A DNA stretch of 57,792 nt from Bacteroidota bacterium (GCA_016194975.1 JACQAM010000024.1:1-57792), one strand, 5' to 3'. Numbered from the stretch's first letter, positions 25,154 to 34,642 are shown. Notes: generated by a model not told the origin, from the letters alone. Translations and numbers: made by a program.

Positions 25154-26329
25154 TCAGTAAACAAATTCCCCGAACTCACTTCTGATCGTAAGTTTTTTTT
25201 GTTTGCTCTCCTCCACTCTTCCGATAATTTTCGCGTCGATGTTGAATGATTTTGAAATTGAAATTATTTCTGCGGCAATTTTTCCGGGCACATATAATTC
25301 CATGCGGTGACCGCAATTAAAAACTTTGTACATCTCGTTCCAGGAAGTTCCGCTTTGTTCCTGAATGAGTTTGAACAAAGGAGGAACGGGAAATAAATTG
25401 TCTTTCACAATGTGAAGATCATTTATGAAATGAAGGATCTTTGTTTGCGCGCCTCCGCTGCAGTGTATGATGCCGTGAATTTCTTTTCTGAATTTTTCCA
25501 GCACGCGCGTGATCACAGGCCCATACGTGCGCGTGGGCGAGAGAACCAATTTCCCGGCTGTCATTTTTTTTCCGGCGCCGATATCTACTTCGTCCGTCAA
25601 TTTTATTTTTCCGCTGTAAACCAATTCTGCAGGAATGGCCGGATCGAAACTTTCAGGATATTTTTCTGCAAGATCATTTTCAAAAACATCGTGCCGTGCA
25701 GAAGTAAGCCCGTTGCTTCCCATTCCACTATTGTATTCTTTTTCATAAGAAGCCCGGCCGTAAGAAGCAAGGCCTACAATGACATCACCATTCTGAATTT
25801 TTTCATTGGTGATCACATCGCTTCTTTTCATTCTTGCCACAACGGTCGAATCGACAATGATGGTGCGAACCAGGTCGCCGACATCCGCGGTTTCTCCGCC
25901 CGTGCTTTTTATTCCCACACCGAGAGTGCGCAATTCAGCAAGAACTTCTTCAGTACCATTGATGATGGCCGAAATAATTTCTCCCGGAATTAAATTTTTA
26001 TTCCTGCCGATCGTCGATGAAAGAAGAATATTATCTGTAGCACCCACACAAAGAAGATCGTCGGTATTCATCACGATCGCATCCTGCGCAATTCCTTTCC
26101 ACACACTGAGATCGCCGGTTTCCTTCCAATACAAATACGCAAGAGAAGATTTTGTCCCTGCGCCATCGGCATGCATTACGAGACAATAATTTTCGTCGCC
26201 TGAAAGATGATCGGGAATTATTTTACAGAAAGCATTCGGAAAAATTCCTTTGTCGATATTTTTTATTGCACGATGTACATCTTCTTTCGAAGCAGAGACA
26301 CCGCGTTTATTGTATTTGATATCAGACAT
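25154..26329 (-). CDS. purM: Phosphoribosylformylglycinamidine cyclo-ligase (AIR synthase)
   Basis: 391 aa from ATG 26329. Converts FGAM to AIR in purine synthesis using ATP. Family motifs are HADGAGTKSSLAYLY, the metal-binding DAIVMNTDDLLCVGA, KSTGGETADVGD, and GLASYGRASYEKEYNSGMGSNG. This longer, divergent form (about 390 aa) is the usual one in Bacteroidota, where it often lies near prfA and pyrF. Here it is about 22 kb away from them. A hairpin between the upstream ompA gene and this start suggests its own transcription unit. Confidence 0.92.
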   Translation of the reverse strand: MSDIKYNKRGVSASKEDVHRAIKNIDKGIFPNAFCKIIPDHLSGDENYCLVMHADGAGTKSSLAYLYWKETGDLSVWKGIAQDAIVMNTDDLLCVGATDNILLSSTIGRNKNLIPGEIISAIINGTEEVLAELRTLGVGIKSTGGETADVGDLVRTIIVDSTVVARMKRSDVITNEKIQNGDVIVGLASYGRASYEKEYNSGMGSNGLTSARHDVFENDLAEKYPESFDPAIPAELVYSGKIKLTDEVDIGAGKKMTAGKLVLSPTRTYGPVITRVLEKFRKEIHGIIHCSGGAQTKILHFINDLHIVKDNLFPVPPLFKLIQEQSGTSWNEMYKVFNCGHRMELYVPGKIAAEIISISKSFNIDAKIIGRVEESKQKKLTIRSEFGEFVY

Positions 26330-26341
26330 AGCTAAAAACAA

Positions 26342-26371
26342 GAAGCGCCCCGATGAACATCAGAGCGCTTC
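26342..26371 (-). terminator. Probable terminator after the first OmpA gene
   Basis: GAAGCGC (26342-26348) pairs with GCGCTTC (26365-26371), loop 16 nt. On the minus strand it is followed by a T-rich TTGTTTTTAG. It separates the 26392 gene from purM. Confidence 0.55.
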
Positions 26372-26391
26372 AAAGTTACTCATTTGAAATA

Positions 26392-28728
26392 TCAGCAGAT
26401 AAATTTCTCATTGATGGTAAGTATCGCTACTGATTTTGGTTTCGGATTGGTAGTTGTGCCGGTTCCGGTTCCGCTCGTTCCTGTACCACCACCTGTACTT
26501 GTACCTGTGCCGGTTCCACCACCAGTTCCAGTTCCAGTTCCAGTTCCAGTTCCAGTTCCGGTACCTGAAGTACCTGTACCGCCACCGTCAACTGGTGCAT
26601 CTTCAACATCTGCCCCGGTTGTATCACCGGTATCATCCATTGCACCAGCGAGAACTTTCGGGCGAACAATCTTGCGTTGATTCTGATCTTTCGGTGCATT
26701 AGGATCAACATAATCCCATGAAAGAACTTTGAATACTGTACGACGATCGAGCTGGTAAAGGGCTTCCTGTTCCTGTTTTGTTTTTTTGGATTTGATGTAG
26801 GCATCATTCAAAACAGTTCCATCTGCCTGGCGGAGCGGACGAGTTTTACCATATCCTTTTGCAACGAGACGCGCTGCAGGAATATGTTTTTCATTAACGA
26901 GATAATCCACGCAAGCCTGCGCACGTGCCTGTGAAAGTTTATTGTTGTAGGCGTCGCTCGCGCGCGGGTCAGTGTGCGAACTGATCTCGACAATGATCGT
27001 CGGATTATCCATCAGTGTCTGGTAGAGGAAATTCAGAGAATCTTTTGATTCCGGGCGCAATGTTGATTTATTCAGATCATAGAGCACCGCCGGGAAACGA
27101 ATTTCAGATTCCGCAGGAACGAGACAAAAATCAAGTGTGAAATCTTTCGAATTCATTTCACCGACTGTGGTTAATTTTCCTTTGTCTTTATCCGGAAGAT
27201 TCAGGTATCCATCCGCTTTTGTGCTGTGGCCTTTATCAGAGAAAACAGTTACGACGTAAGAAACTTCAGGAATAAGATCGAATTTATATTTTCCGTCTTT
27301 ATCTGTTTTTGCTTCTACAGCTGATCCGTCTGAACCAACCATACGTACCGTACATTCCTGTACAGCAATGGAAGGACCATACTTGCAATCGGTAATTGTT
27401 CCTGCCAGGTGGAATACCAGTGGCGGCAGATAGAATGACCAGATATCATCGGCTCCTTTTGTGCCTTCGCGGTTTGATGTGAGGTAACCTTTTTCTTTTT
27501 TGCCGTCGAATACAATTCCGAAATCATCTCCGGGAGAATTCATCGGGTATTTCAGATTTTCAGGTGTTCCCCATTTCCAGTTCTTAGCGTCAGTAAGGGG
27601 CGCTTTGAAAATATCGAGTCCACCCATTCCGAGAAGTCCATCTGAAGAATAATAGAGATCGCCATTATCGCTGATGTAAGGGAACCCTTCGCGGCCATTG
27701 GTGTTGATGGTAGTTCCCATATTCACTGGCTTGCCCCAAGCTTTTGATTTTTTATCGTAGGTGGACATCCACAGGTCGGAGTGAATTCCTCCTGTTGTTC
27801 CGGTCATATCAGAAGAGAAAACCATAACCTGTTCATCGGCAGAAACTGCAGGGTGGCGGAAATTGAAACTGTCGAGCACGGCAGCATCGAGTCCAAAATC
27901 AATGACAGTTGGAACATCCCATGTATTTCCTTTTTTCTTGGAAACATAAATTTTGCAGGTAATCCATTTTTTCTTCTGCTGATCGCAGCGAGTGAAATAG
28001 ATCTGATCTCCTTTTTTATTTACACAGCTTGCACCTTCGTTACCCATTGCACTGTTCACAGAACCCTGGATCGTTGCAGGAGCACTCCATTTTCCGTTCT
28101 TGTCCACTTTTGTTTCGAAAAGATCGGAATACATTGTTCCGCTAATAGGATCGATCTTGCTTCCGCTTTGTCCTTCACGCTTGGAAGTGAAAATAAGTGA
28201 GGTGTGTTTTTTATCGGAATAGGTTGGTGAGAAATCATAATCTTTTGAATTGATCTGCGCCATATTCTCCACCACGTAACGTGTAGGATTATCTTTCCAC
28301 TGCTGTGCGAGTTCGGATGATTTTACACCGTTCTCACCGGCAGGATCAGAAGGAACGCGCTGCTTGTAATCATTGAAAGCAGTGATCGCTTCATCATATT
28401 TCATATTGATTTTTTTCGCTTCAGCGTACCACAAATACATTTTATCATCATTGTGTTTCGCTTTGATCGCTTTTGCATACCAGCTTTCCGCCTGTTTCCA
28501 GTCGTTCATTTTGCGGTAACATTCTGCGATCTGGAAGGTAATGCGTGCCTTCTCCTGCTTGTTCTTGATCTTCGCCATTCCCTTTTTGTAGAGCTCTGAC
28601 GCACTGTAGTACTGCTGTGAATCGTACGCTTTATCCGCATCACGGATGTAGTTTTTCTGTGCATGCGCGTTCATCGTAAGAGCGAGCAGAAATACTACAA
28701 CAGCAGAGAGTACTTTCAATGGTTTCAT
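26392..28728 (-). CDS. PorE-like OmpA protein (TPR, PD40 propeller, CRD, OmpA domains)
   Basis: 778 aa. A signal peptide ends at NAHAQ. Residues about 25-150 are TPR-like (YRKMNDWKQAESWYAKAIK). Residues about 160-430 are PD40/WD40 blades (SLIFTSKREGQSGSKIDP, REGFPYISDNGDLYYSSDG). A carboxypeptidase-regulatory fold follows (GSDGSAVEAKTDKDGKYKF). The peptidoglycan-binding OmpA domain has SSHTDPRASDAYNNKLSQAR (about 595-615). The same domain order defines PorE, a T9SS-associated periplasmic anchor of Porphyromonas, so a role tying the envelope to T9SS is plausible. The tail (about 725-760) is a Gly-Thr repeat coded by a hexanucleotide repeat, unusual for the family. It lies upstream of purM; a paralogue lies at 28938-31043. 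Confidence 0.9.
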   Translation of the reverse strand: MKPLKVLSAVVVFLLALTMNAHAQKNYIRDADKAYDSQQYYSASELYKKGMAKIKNKQEKARITFQIAECYRKMNDWKQAESWYAKAIKAKHNDDKMYLWYAEAKKINMKYDEAITAFNDYKQRVPSDPAGENGVKSSELAQQWKDNPTRYVVENMAQINSKDYDFSPTYSDKKHTSLIFTSKREGQSGSKIDPISGTMYSDLFETKVDKNGKWSAPATIQGSVNSAMGNEGASCVNKKGDQIYFTRCDQQKKKWITCKIYVSKKKGNTWDVPTVIDFGLDAAVLDSFNFRHPAVSADEQVMVFSSDMTGTTGGIHSDLWMSTYDKKSKAWGKPVNMGTTINTNGREGFPYISDNGDLYYSSDGLLGMGGLDIFKAPLTDAKNWKWGTPENLKYPMNSPGDDFGIVFDGKKEKGYLTSNREGTKGADDIWSFYLPPLVFHLAGTITDCKYGPSIAVQECTVRMVGSDGSAVEAKTDKDGKYKFDLIPEVSYVVTVFSDKGHSTKADGYLNLPDKDKGKLTTVGEMNSKDFTLDFCLVPAESEIRFPAVLYDLNKSTLRPESKDSLNFLYQTLMDNPTIIVEISSHTDPRASDAYNNKLSQARAQACVDYLVNEKHIPAARLVAKGYGKTRPLRQADGTVLNDAYIKSKKTKQEQEALYQLDRRTVFKVLSWDYVDPNAPKDQNQRKIVRPKVLAGAMDDTGDTTGADVEDAPVDGGGTGTSGTGTGTGTGTGTGTGGGTGTGTSTGGGTGTSGTGTGTTTNPKPKSVAILTINEKFIC
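26522..26557. repeat. Hexanucleotide microsatellite inside the OmpA gene
   Basis: Six exact copies of CCAGTT on the plus strand, flanked by more degenerate six-base words over about 26450-26600. It encodes alternating Gly-Thr near the C-terminus. The unit is a multiple of three, so copy change alters length without breaking the frame. Confidence 0.9.
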
Positions 28729-28770
28729 AGTGTTTGGATTTGTGTTTCAGTAATTTTTTTGACGTGGGTG

Positions 28771-28778
28771 CTAAGATA
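28771..28778 (-). promoter_or_regulatory. Candidate -7 box of the first OmpA gene
   Basis: Minus strand TATCTTAG, the same variant word as at pyrF and 56990. It ends 42 nt before ATG 28728. No convincing -33. Confidence 0.3.
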
Positions 28779-28870
28779 ATTAAATCCGCAACACGGTGAA
28801 AGAGGTTTTAACACCCTGTTGAGAATAGATTTTACCTCACCCGATTGGTATAACGTGTGGCTTTGAAAAG

Positions 28871-28904
28871 GATACAGCCCGCCCCACACCAGGCGAGCCG
28901 TATC
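28871..28904. repeat. Intergenic hairpin between the two OmpA genes
   Basis: GATACAGCCCGCC and GGCGAGCCGTATC form a 13-bp stem with two non-Watson-Crick or wobble positions around an 8-nt loop. It may be a palindromic repeat or a weak terminator for the upstream 28938 gene, though no T-run follows. Confidence 0.4.
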
Positions 28905-28937
28905 TGCACCAACTAACTGACAATCAAAATGCTATTT

Positions 28938-31043
28938 TTAGTCCCCATTTCCATTATTATCCGGCACTTCGTCTCCGCTTTCATCAAATGATCCTTTGCG
29001 AACATTAACAGGTTGTGGAGCCGGGCGCTTCGGCGCTTTCGGATCTACATAATCATTGCTGATAACGCGGAAAACTGTACGGCGATTCAACTGGTGAAGC
29101 GCTTCTCTCTCCTGGACGGTTTTTTTAGAATCAATATATTTTTCAGTCAACACAACACCATTCGAAAATTTCAGCGGATGATCTTCTCCCCACCCTTTTG
29201 CCTGCAAACGTTTCTGATCAATTCCTTTCGAAATGAGATAATCCACGCAGGCCTGCGCACGACGCTGAGAAAGATCGCGGTTGTGTTCTGCAGAGCCGCG
29301 ACAATCGGTGTGTGCATCGATCTCAATGACCAGCGAAGGATTATCGATCAGCAACTGGTAGAGATAATTCAGCGAATCTTTACTCTGCGGACGAAGTGTT
29401 GCGCTGTCAAGCCCGTAAAGTACAGCGGGAAAAACGATGTCGTGTTCTTCGATGGGTTGAATTTCAAAATCGAAAATAAAATCTTTGCAATCGGTCATTC
29501 CCATTGTTGTAAGTTTTCCTTTTTCTTTTTCCGGCAATGAAAAATACCGTTGCGCTTTTGTACTGTTCGCCGAATCGCCGAATACATTGATGAGATAAGA
29601 AACATTTTCCTTCAACTGGAATTTATAATTTCCATTCGCATCCGTACGCACACCGTATTCTGTTCCGTCGCTTCCGTAAAGCGTGACCCATGCATTATGA
29701 ACCGGGATGTGATAAATGGAATCACTTACCATTCCACTCAATGCAGAACTGCATTCTTCATAATAAAACATCCAGATATCATCGGCGCCTTTGCTGCCTT
29801 CGCGATTCGAAGTGAGAAATCCTTTTTTCTTTTTTCCGTCGAAAACAATTCCGAAATCATCAGCCGGTGAATTGAAAGGTGTTTTCATATTTTCAGGTGA
29901 ATACCATTTCCAGGAATCCGGATCTTTTTTCGCAGAATAAATATCGAGCCCGCCTAATCCGCCATGGCCGTCGGAAGAAAAATAAAGTGTGCCGTCATCT
30001 GCGAGATAAGGAAATCCTTCACGGCCGTTCGTGTTGATCTGGCTGCCGAGATTCTCCGGCTTGCTCCACGTTTTTGTTTTTGCATCGAAAGTGGAGATCC
30101 ACAGATCGGAATGTTCGCCGCCGGTAGTTCCTGAGTAATCAGAAGAAAAAACCATCACGTCTTCATTCACACTCACTGCAGGATGACGGAAATTGAAACT
30201 GTCGAGTGTTGCTGCATCAAGTCCGAAATCGATCATCACCGGACTGCCCCACGCGTTACCTTGTTTTTCGGCGTAATAAATTTTGCAGGTCAACTGCTCA
30301 TTTTTTTTCTGATCGCATCGCGTGAAAAAAATATGGTTGCCGTTTTTTGTAATGCAACTTGCGCCATCATTCGCTTCCGGCAAATTCACATCGCCCTGAA
30401 CAGTTGAAGGTGTGCTCCACTTTCCGTTCTTGCCGATCTTCGCTTCGAACAGATCACTGTACTGCGTTCCGGAAACAGGATCGATCTTACTTCCGCTTTG
30501 CCCGGTTCTCTTCGAAGAGAAAATGATGGACGTATGTTTTTTGTCGGACCACGTTGGACAAAAATCATTGTACTTCGTATTGATCTGCGATTCATTTGAA
30601 ATTTTCCAGCGGTTTGTTTCATTGACATTGGAGAGCGCATCATTGCACGCTTTTATTCCAATGTCAGCCGCCGGATCGGAAGGAACACGTTTTTTATATT
30701 CGGTGTAATCGGCGAGCGCATCATTATAATCGCCGTGTTCCTGTTCCACTTCTGCGAGATGGAGATAAACATGATCGTCGATGATGCCGGCATTTTTCGC
30801 TTTCACGTAAAATACTTTTGCATCTTCCCAGTTACTCAGGTGCTGATAACATTGCCCCAATTGATAAAAACAATGTGCCTGGTCTGTTTTTGATTTTGTA
30901 GTGGAAACAGCTTTGTGATAAAAGCCGATGGCCGCGGAATATTCCTGCGAGTCGTATGCGCGGTCGCCGTAGCGCAGGTCGCGCTGTGCGCAGACGAGGC
31001 AAGGGAACAGCAGCACGAGGATAAGTAGTCGTGTAGGTTTCAT
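28938..31043 (-). CDS. Second PorE-like OmpA protein
   Basis: 701 aa with a signal peptide (MKPTRLLILVLLFPCLVCAQ). The domains repeat those of the 26392 gene: TPR-like N-terminus (YQLGQCYQHLSNWEDAKVFY), PD40 blades (SIIFSSKRTGQSGSKIDP, SSDGHGGLGGLDIYS), a regulatory-like beta domain (YGVRTDANGNYKFQL), and OmpA_C with DAHTDCRGSAEHNRDLSQRR. The two proteins are alike along their length, so this is a tandem duplication. It lacks the Gly-Thr tail and ends in a short Asp/Asn-rich stretch (SGDEVPDNNGNGD). Periplasmic or outer-membrane-associated, peptidoglycan-binding; the T9SS link is inferred from architecture. Confidence 0.9.
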   Translation of the reverse strand: MKPTRLLILVLLFPCLVCAQRDLRYGDRAYDSQEYSAAIGFYHKAVSTTKSKTDQAHCFYQLGQCYQHLSNWEDAKVFYVKAKNAGIIDDHVYLHLAEVEQEHGDYNDALADYTEYKKRVPSDPAADIGIKACNDALSNVNETNRWKISNESQINTKYNDFCPTWSDKKHTSIIFSSKRTGQSGSKIDPVSGTQYSDLFEAKIGKNGKWSTPSTVQGDVNLPEANDGASCITKNGNHIFFTRCDQKKNEQLTCKIYYAEKQGNAWGSPVMIDFGLDAATLDSFNFRHPAVSVNEDVMVFSSDYSGTTGGEHSDLWISTFDAKTKTWSKPENLGSQINTNGREGFPYLADDGTLYFSSDGHGGLGGLDIYSAKKDPDSWKWYSPENMKTPFNSPADDFGIVFDGKKKKGFLTSNREGSKGADDIWMFYYEECSSALSGMVSDSIYHIPVHNAWVTLYGSDGTEYGVRTDANGNYKFQLKENVSYLINVFGDSANSTKAQRYFSLPEKEKGKLTTMGMTDCKDFIFDFEIQPIEEHDIVFPAVLYGLDSATLRPQSKDSLNYLYQLLIDNPSLVIEIDAHTDCRGSAEHNRDLSQRRAQACVDYLISKGIDQKRLQAKGWGEDHPLKFSNGVVLTEKYIDSKKTVQEREALHQLNRRTVFRVISNDYVDPKAPKRPAPQPVNVRKGSFDESGDEVPDNNGNGD

Positions 31044-31405
31044 GACTTGAAGTTTTAAGAATGTTATGCGCGCCAGAATTGTTTGCCTTTCTCCGCGCTT
31101 CTGCCTTTATAACTGCGATGAAAAAAAAAGATACATCGCCACTTATTAATTTTTTTCTGCCGGAGAGCGCTTTCACAATCCTTAAGAAAAGTTGTGGTAC
31201 GACTGTTGCGAAAAATCCGATAATGAATCCGTTTGAAATTCTCGTTACGTCTTTATTTGTGGGCCGCAAATATTCCCCAGGTAAAAATTACTCTGCTACC
31301 CCGGTAAAATGCCAGAGGCCACGAAGACACAAAGGCACTAGGTTTCGTCTGGAAAATTTTGTAGAAAAATCTAAACTGCTGTGCAATCAAATATGCGCCA
31401 GAAAA
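31044..31405. other. Intergenic region with a partial dispersed repeat
   Basis: No convincing gene on either strand. It includes GCCACGAAGACACAAAGGCACTA at about 31318-31340, shortened here to its recognisable core, which matches one arm of the nested inverted repeat in the element at 17439-17580. The rest is unremarkable. Confidence 0.5.
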
Positions 31406-31433
31406 TTGTTTCCTTGTTTTTCGAGTAACTTTA
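31406..31433 (+). promoter_or_regulatory. Promoter of the 31444 gene
   Basis: TTG (31406-31408), 17 nt, TAACTTTA (31426-31433), 10 nt before ATG 31444. Identical in layout and -7 word to the mfd promoter. Confidence 0.45.
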
Positions 31434-31443
31434 TGATCTGTTC

Positions 31444-32370
31444 ATGAGAAAAAAAATACGTTATACATTTTTTATTTTTTGCGTGATTTTTTTTCGCGGA
31501 AATTTTCTGTGCGCGCAGGCGGATTCCATGCACACGCACCCGGGCGATGAACCCGAATGGGGAATTCATCCTTACGTGCAGCTTTCCCATCTTTTTTTCA
31601 ATCCTTCGCAGGGAATTCTTGATGTTTCATTCCCCTACCGCATCAGCGGAATTGCAGGAACGCAAACATTCAAAGACACGATCGCCGGGTTTGGCCGCGG
31701 GGGAACATTCGTCACTTTCGGACTGGCGGTGAATCATCATAATTTTTCTTTCGATGCGAATATGTCGCCGTTCACTTCGATCGGAACCGGAACGCGGTTG
31801 GATTTTTTTCTCGGCGTAACTTATCGCCTGCGATATGACCAATGGATTCCATCAATGGCCGATCTGCAAACGCAATTCCTTTCTTTCCCGGTTTCTTTCA
31901 CTGTTGGATTGCAGAATTACAATGCGATCTCTAATCTCGGACAGGTAGAACTCGATTCCACACATCGCTTCCAGGCATTCGGGGGTTCGCTTGGACTTTC
32001 CGAAAATGAAAATGAAACCGGCACTGTGAAAATTTTTTTCCAGGAAACTGTTTTTGCTTTTTCTCCTTCCATCAACATCGGGTTCCGTCCGCGATACAGC
32101 ATGCTTGAATTCTCACTTCGATTCGGCCCTTTTATTCCATTCTATAATAAAGGAGGATTAAATTTTTTCTACCGCGACAGTGATTCAGACGACACGCACA
32201 GTTTTCCGAATGCATTCGGAACAGTTCCGATGCACGGCTTCGGTGTGCAATCACATTTTAACGGGAAATCTGTTCCGGATGCGCCTTACCCGATAAGCGG
32301 ATGGATGCTGAGTTTCAGAGTGGGATTCAACAGCGGAAATATTGCAGGGCATCATCATTATCATAACTAA
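31444..32370 (+). CDS. Predicted outer-membrane beta-barrel-like protein
   Basis: 308 aa with signal peptide (FIFCVIFFRGNFLCAQ). Alternating hydrophobic strands with aromatic residues (FVTFGLAVNHHNFSFDANM, RLDFFLGVTYRLRYDQW, GWMLSFRVGFNSGN) suggest an 8-12 stranded barrel or a porin-like fold. The mature N-terminus and the extreme C-terminus are His-rich (HTHPGD, AGHHHYHN), which may point to metal contact, but this is inference. No named family recognised. It stands alone between minus-strand genes. Confidence 0.75.
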   Translation: MRKKIRYTFFIFCVIFFRGNFLCAQADSMHTHPGDEPEWGIHPYVQLSHLFFNPSQGILDVSFPYRISGIAGTQTFKDTIAGFGRGGTFVTFGLAVNHHNFSFDANMSPFTSIGTGTRLDFFLGVTYRLRYDQWIPSMADLQTQFLSFPVSFTVGLQNYNAISNLGQVELDSTHRFQAFGGSLGLSENENETGTVKIFFQETVFAFSPSINIGFRPRYSMLEFSLRFGPFIPFYNKGGLNFFYRDSDSDDTHSFPNAFGTVPMHGFGVQSHFNGKSVPDAPYPISGWMLSFRVGFNSGNIAGHHHYHN

Positions 32371-32422
32371 AAAAAATACCAAAAGACAAATTTCAGGTCA
32401 CAAAAAATAAATCGCAAACAAA

Positions 32423-34630
32423 TTATTTCTGAACAATTATTTTCTGCGAATAAGTTCTCTCCCCGTTTTTCAAAGTCACGAAATAAATTCCATCCGGCTG
32501 GGAAGAAAGATCGATTGTTGATTTTTCATTGTTGATCGTTGATTTGAAAATGATCTCTCCGGTGGAATTGCAAACTGAAATTTCTCCGGTGGTAAATGAA
32601 GTATTGATCGTAAAAATTCCACCGGAAGGATTCGGATAAATGAGAATTTTCGCCTGTGAATTCTCCATCAGAATATTCGTGGCCACCGCGAGATACATTT
32701 GCCCGTCAGAAGCTGTTACGTTCGATCTCATTCCTGCCGCGTCAACGCTGGTTACGCTCACATAATAATGCTGGAGATTTACCAATGTCAATGCAGTGGC
32801 TGTAACAGAAGTTGAATTCCCATTATTGGTCCACGCCACAACATCAGCGGCTCCGGGCGTTGTACCGATCGCGAAATAATAATTTGCAATTCCGGAATTA
32901 ACATCGGTGGAATTTGTCCAGTTTGCCTGCAATTGTGTTCCGTTGAAAGTGGTGTCAATGTCAATTGCCGTTCCGTCGTTTACAACATTTATTATTGAAG
33001 GATGTGAAAGATCAATATTGTAATTCTGCGATTGGACGGCGCTTACATTTTTTGCTGCATCCACCACGACTGATCTTACTTTTCCTGCTGGAGAAGATGG
33101 ATTCTGATTTTCATAACGCATGTCGCACGAAGCGCACGCGCCTATGTTCACCAGCGCGGATGCACTCACCGCACGCGAGCGATACACGCGGAAATTATCG
33201 ATCTGCCAGTCGCAATTTCCGCTGCGGAATGAAATATAATTCCCGGTACTGATCGGTGATGAATCGGTGTAACTGCCAATGAAAATATTATCCTGGTACA
33301 CTTCTATTTTTCCGGTGATGCGGTCGTAGATCACTTTCCAGTCGTACCACTGACTTGCGTTCACCGTCATCGGAACAGAGCTCACCAATGAGAAAACATC
33401 GTTGGTCACTTTATAGAATTCGCACACGCTTTGATCGACGCGGAACCAGACGAAATAATTATTGCCGCGATTCGTCAGTGTTGGATTATCGCAGAAAAAA
33501 TGAAATCCTGCGCGGCGATTATTTCCTGTGCCGGAAATTTTCCCGGACCAGTTGTACAGGTATTCATTGGAAAGATTCTCCGTGAGCGGCGCATAAATAT
33601 TCGTATTGCTCAGCGACTGATCGTTCTGATCGAGCGCTCCTGAATTAATGCCCCACGTTCCTGTCATTGTTGTCCAATCAGAATTTATTGCAGCAAGATC
33701 AAAGTCATCGGCAAAAAAACCTCTTGTATTATTCGCACGCCATTCTGTTCCGTTGAAATCAGAAACCTGATAAAAACTTTTATCCACGCCGCTTCCACAA
33801 CTGTTATCGGCATCGGTAAATGAAATATTGAAACCCGCAGTATCCCATAATTGCGGAGTGGAAATAACTGTAGTAGGAATGGTATGATCGAAAACAGGGC
33901 CGATGCAGGAAACGATACAACTTCCTCCGGCAGTATTCAGTTTAATATTCCCGATGCTGTCGATCTGCGCAATGGAAGGAATTGTTCCCTGCCCATAACC
34001 GGAATTCGGAAAAACAATATAATCGATGATAGCAGCGGAAGTTCCTCCTGTGCGCGCATCAGGATCAACACCGATCTGGCTTGCTAAATAAATGGAACCT
34101 TCGCCAAGACTCGCGGCCGGGCCTGCATCTGCGTAGATCGCAAAACAACTTTGTCCTGTTGTGGTATTGTAAACGTAACCGACATCGCCGATGTGAATAC
34201 TTCCATTGGAAACAACAGAAGAAGGCAGAACAAAAAACGGAACGGTTTCGGAATTGCAATAACGCAGCGGATTGGAAACCGCATAATTTGAATTCACCAG
34301 CGAAGTAGTAGAAACATACATTCCGGGATAAGGATCACTTGCTGTTTGCAGAATAGGATTTTGCCCCGATGCATCGGCCACTACTCCCCACCAGTTCCCG
34401 GTGTAGCCGGCATTCGCTGTCCAGTCGAGGCCGCTGTTGTTGGGGCCATAAGCGCGCGGACTTCCATCGGCATCGATGTACATTTTTGCGCGGTACATGG
34501 TATTGCCGGTGGGATTCTGCAGGTACACATCAAAATTCTGGATCGTTTGTTCGTAGGTAAGATTGCAAACTACCTGTGCGAAGCAGAAATTGGTTGCAGA
34601 AAAAAGAAATAAAGTGAACAGTTTTTTCAC
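32423..34630 (-). CDS. Secreted protein with chitosanase (GH75)-like domain and T9SS type A tail
   Basis: 735 aa, signal peptide MKKLFTLFLFSATNFCFAQ. Residues about 25-240 resemble the GH75/fungal chitosanase fold: YRAKMYIDADGSPRAYGPNN, then PYPGMYVSTTSL, VPFFVLPSS, GDVGYVYN, and SCFAIYADAGPAASLGEGS. The acidic residues in DADG and in ADAGP could be catalytic. The middle (about 310-500) looks like a laminin-G or LamG-like jelly roll (WYDWKVIYDRITGKIEVYQD). A fibronectin type III-like part follows. The C-terminus (ILIYPNPSGGIFTINTSF to KIIVQK) is a T9SS type A sorting domain. Probably a secreted polysaccharide-acting enzyme; activity is inferred from a remembered pattern only. Confidence 0.75.
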   Translation of the reverse strand: MKKLFTLFLFSATNFCFAQVVCNLTYEQTIQNFDVYLQNPTGNTMYRAKMYIDADGSPRAYGPNNSGLDWTANAGYTGNWWGVVADASGQNPILQTASDPYPGMYVSTTSLVNSNYAVSNPLRYCNSETVPFFVLPSSVVSNGSIHIGDVGYVYNTTTGQSCFAIYADAGPAASLGEGSIYLASQIGVDPDARTGGTSAAIIDYIVFPNSGYGQGTIPSIAQIDSIGNIKLNTAGGSCIVSCIGPVFDHTIPTTVISTPQLWDTAGFNISFTDADNSCGSGVDKSFYQVSDFNGTEWRANNTRGFFADDFDLAAINSDWTTMTGTWGINSGALDQNDQSLSNTNIYAPLTENLSNEYLYNWSGKISGTGNNRRAGFHFFCDNPTLTNRGNNYFVWFRVDQSVCEFYKVTNDVFSLVSSVPMTVNASQWYDWKVIYDRITGKIEVYQDNIFIGSYTDSSPISTGNYISFRSGNCDWQIDNFRVYRSRAVSASALVNIGACASCDMRYENQNPSSPAGKVRSVVVDAAKNVSAVQSQNYNIDLSHPSIINVVNDGTAIDIDTTFNGTQLQANWTNSTDVNSGIANYYFAIGTTPGAADVVAWTNNGNSTSVTATALTLVNLQHYYVSVTSVDAAGMRSNVTASDGQMYLAVATNILMENSQAKILIYPNPSGGIFTINTSFTTGEISVCNSTGEIIFKSTINNEKSTIDLSSQPDGIYFVTLKNGERTYSQKIIVQK

Positions 34631-34634
34631 GCCG

Positions 34635-34642
34635 CAAATATA
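34635..34642 (-). promoter_or_regulatory. -7 box of the GH75-like gene
   Basis: Minus strand TATATTTG, full match, ending 4 nt before ATG 34630. The nearest TTG is 11 nt upstream, too close for a standard -33. Confidence 0.4.

Noticed and set aside
28860-28930. Possible tRNA or small RNA
   Set aside because: The hairpin there has no cloverleaf, no TTC loop and no CCA end.
30832-31447. Two opposing frames of 128-145 codons upstream of the second OmpA gene
   Set aside because: One overlaps the ompA start and both lack family features; composition and repeat content point to intergenic sequence.
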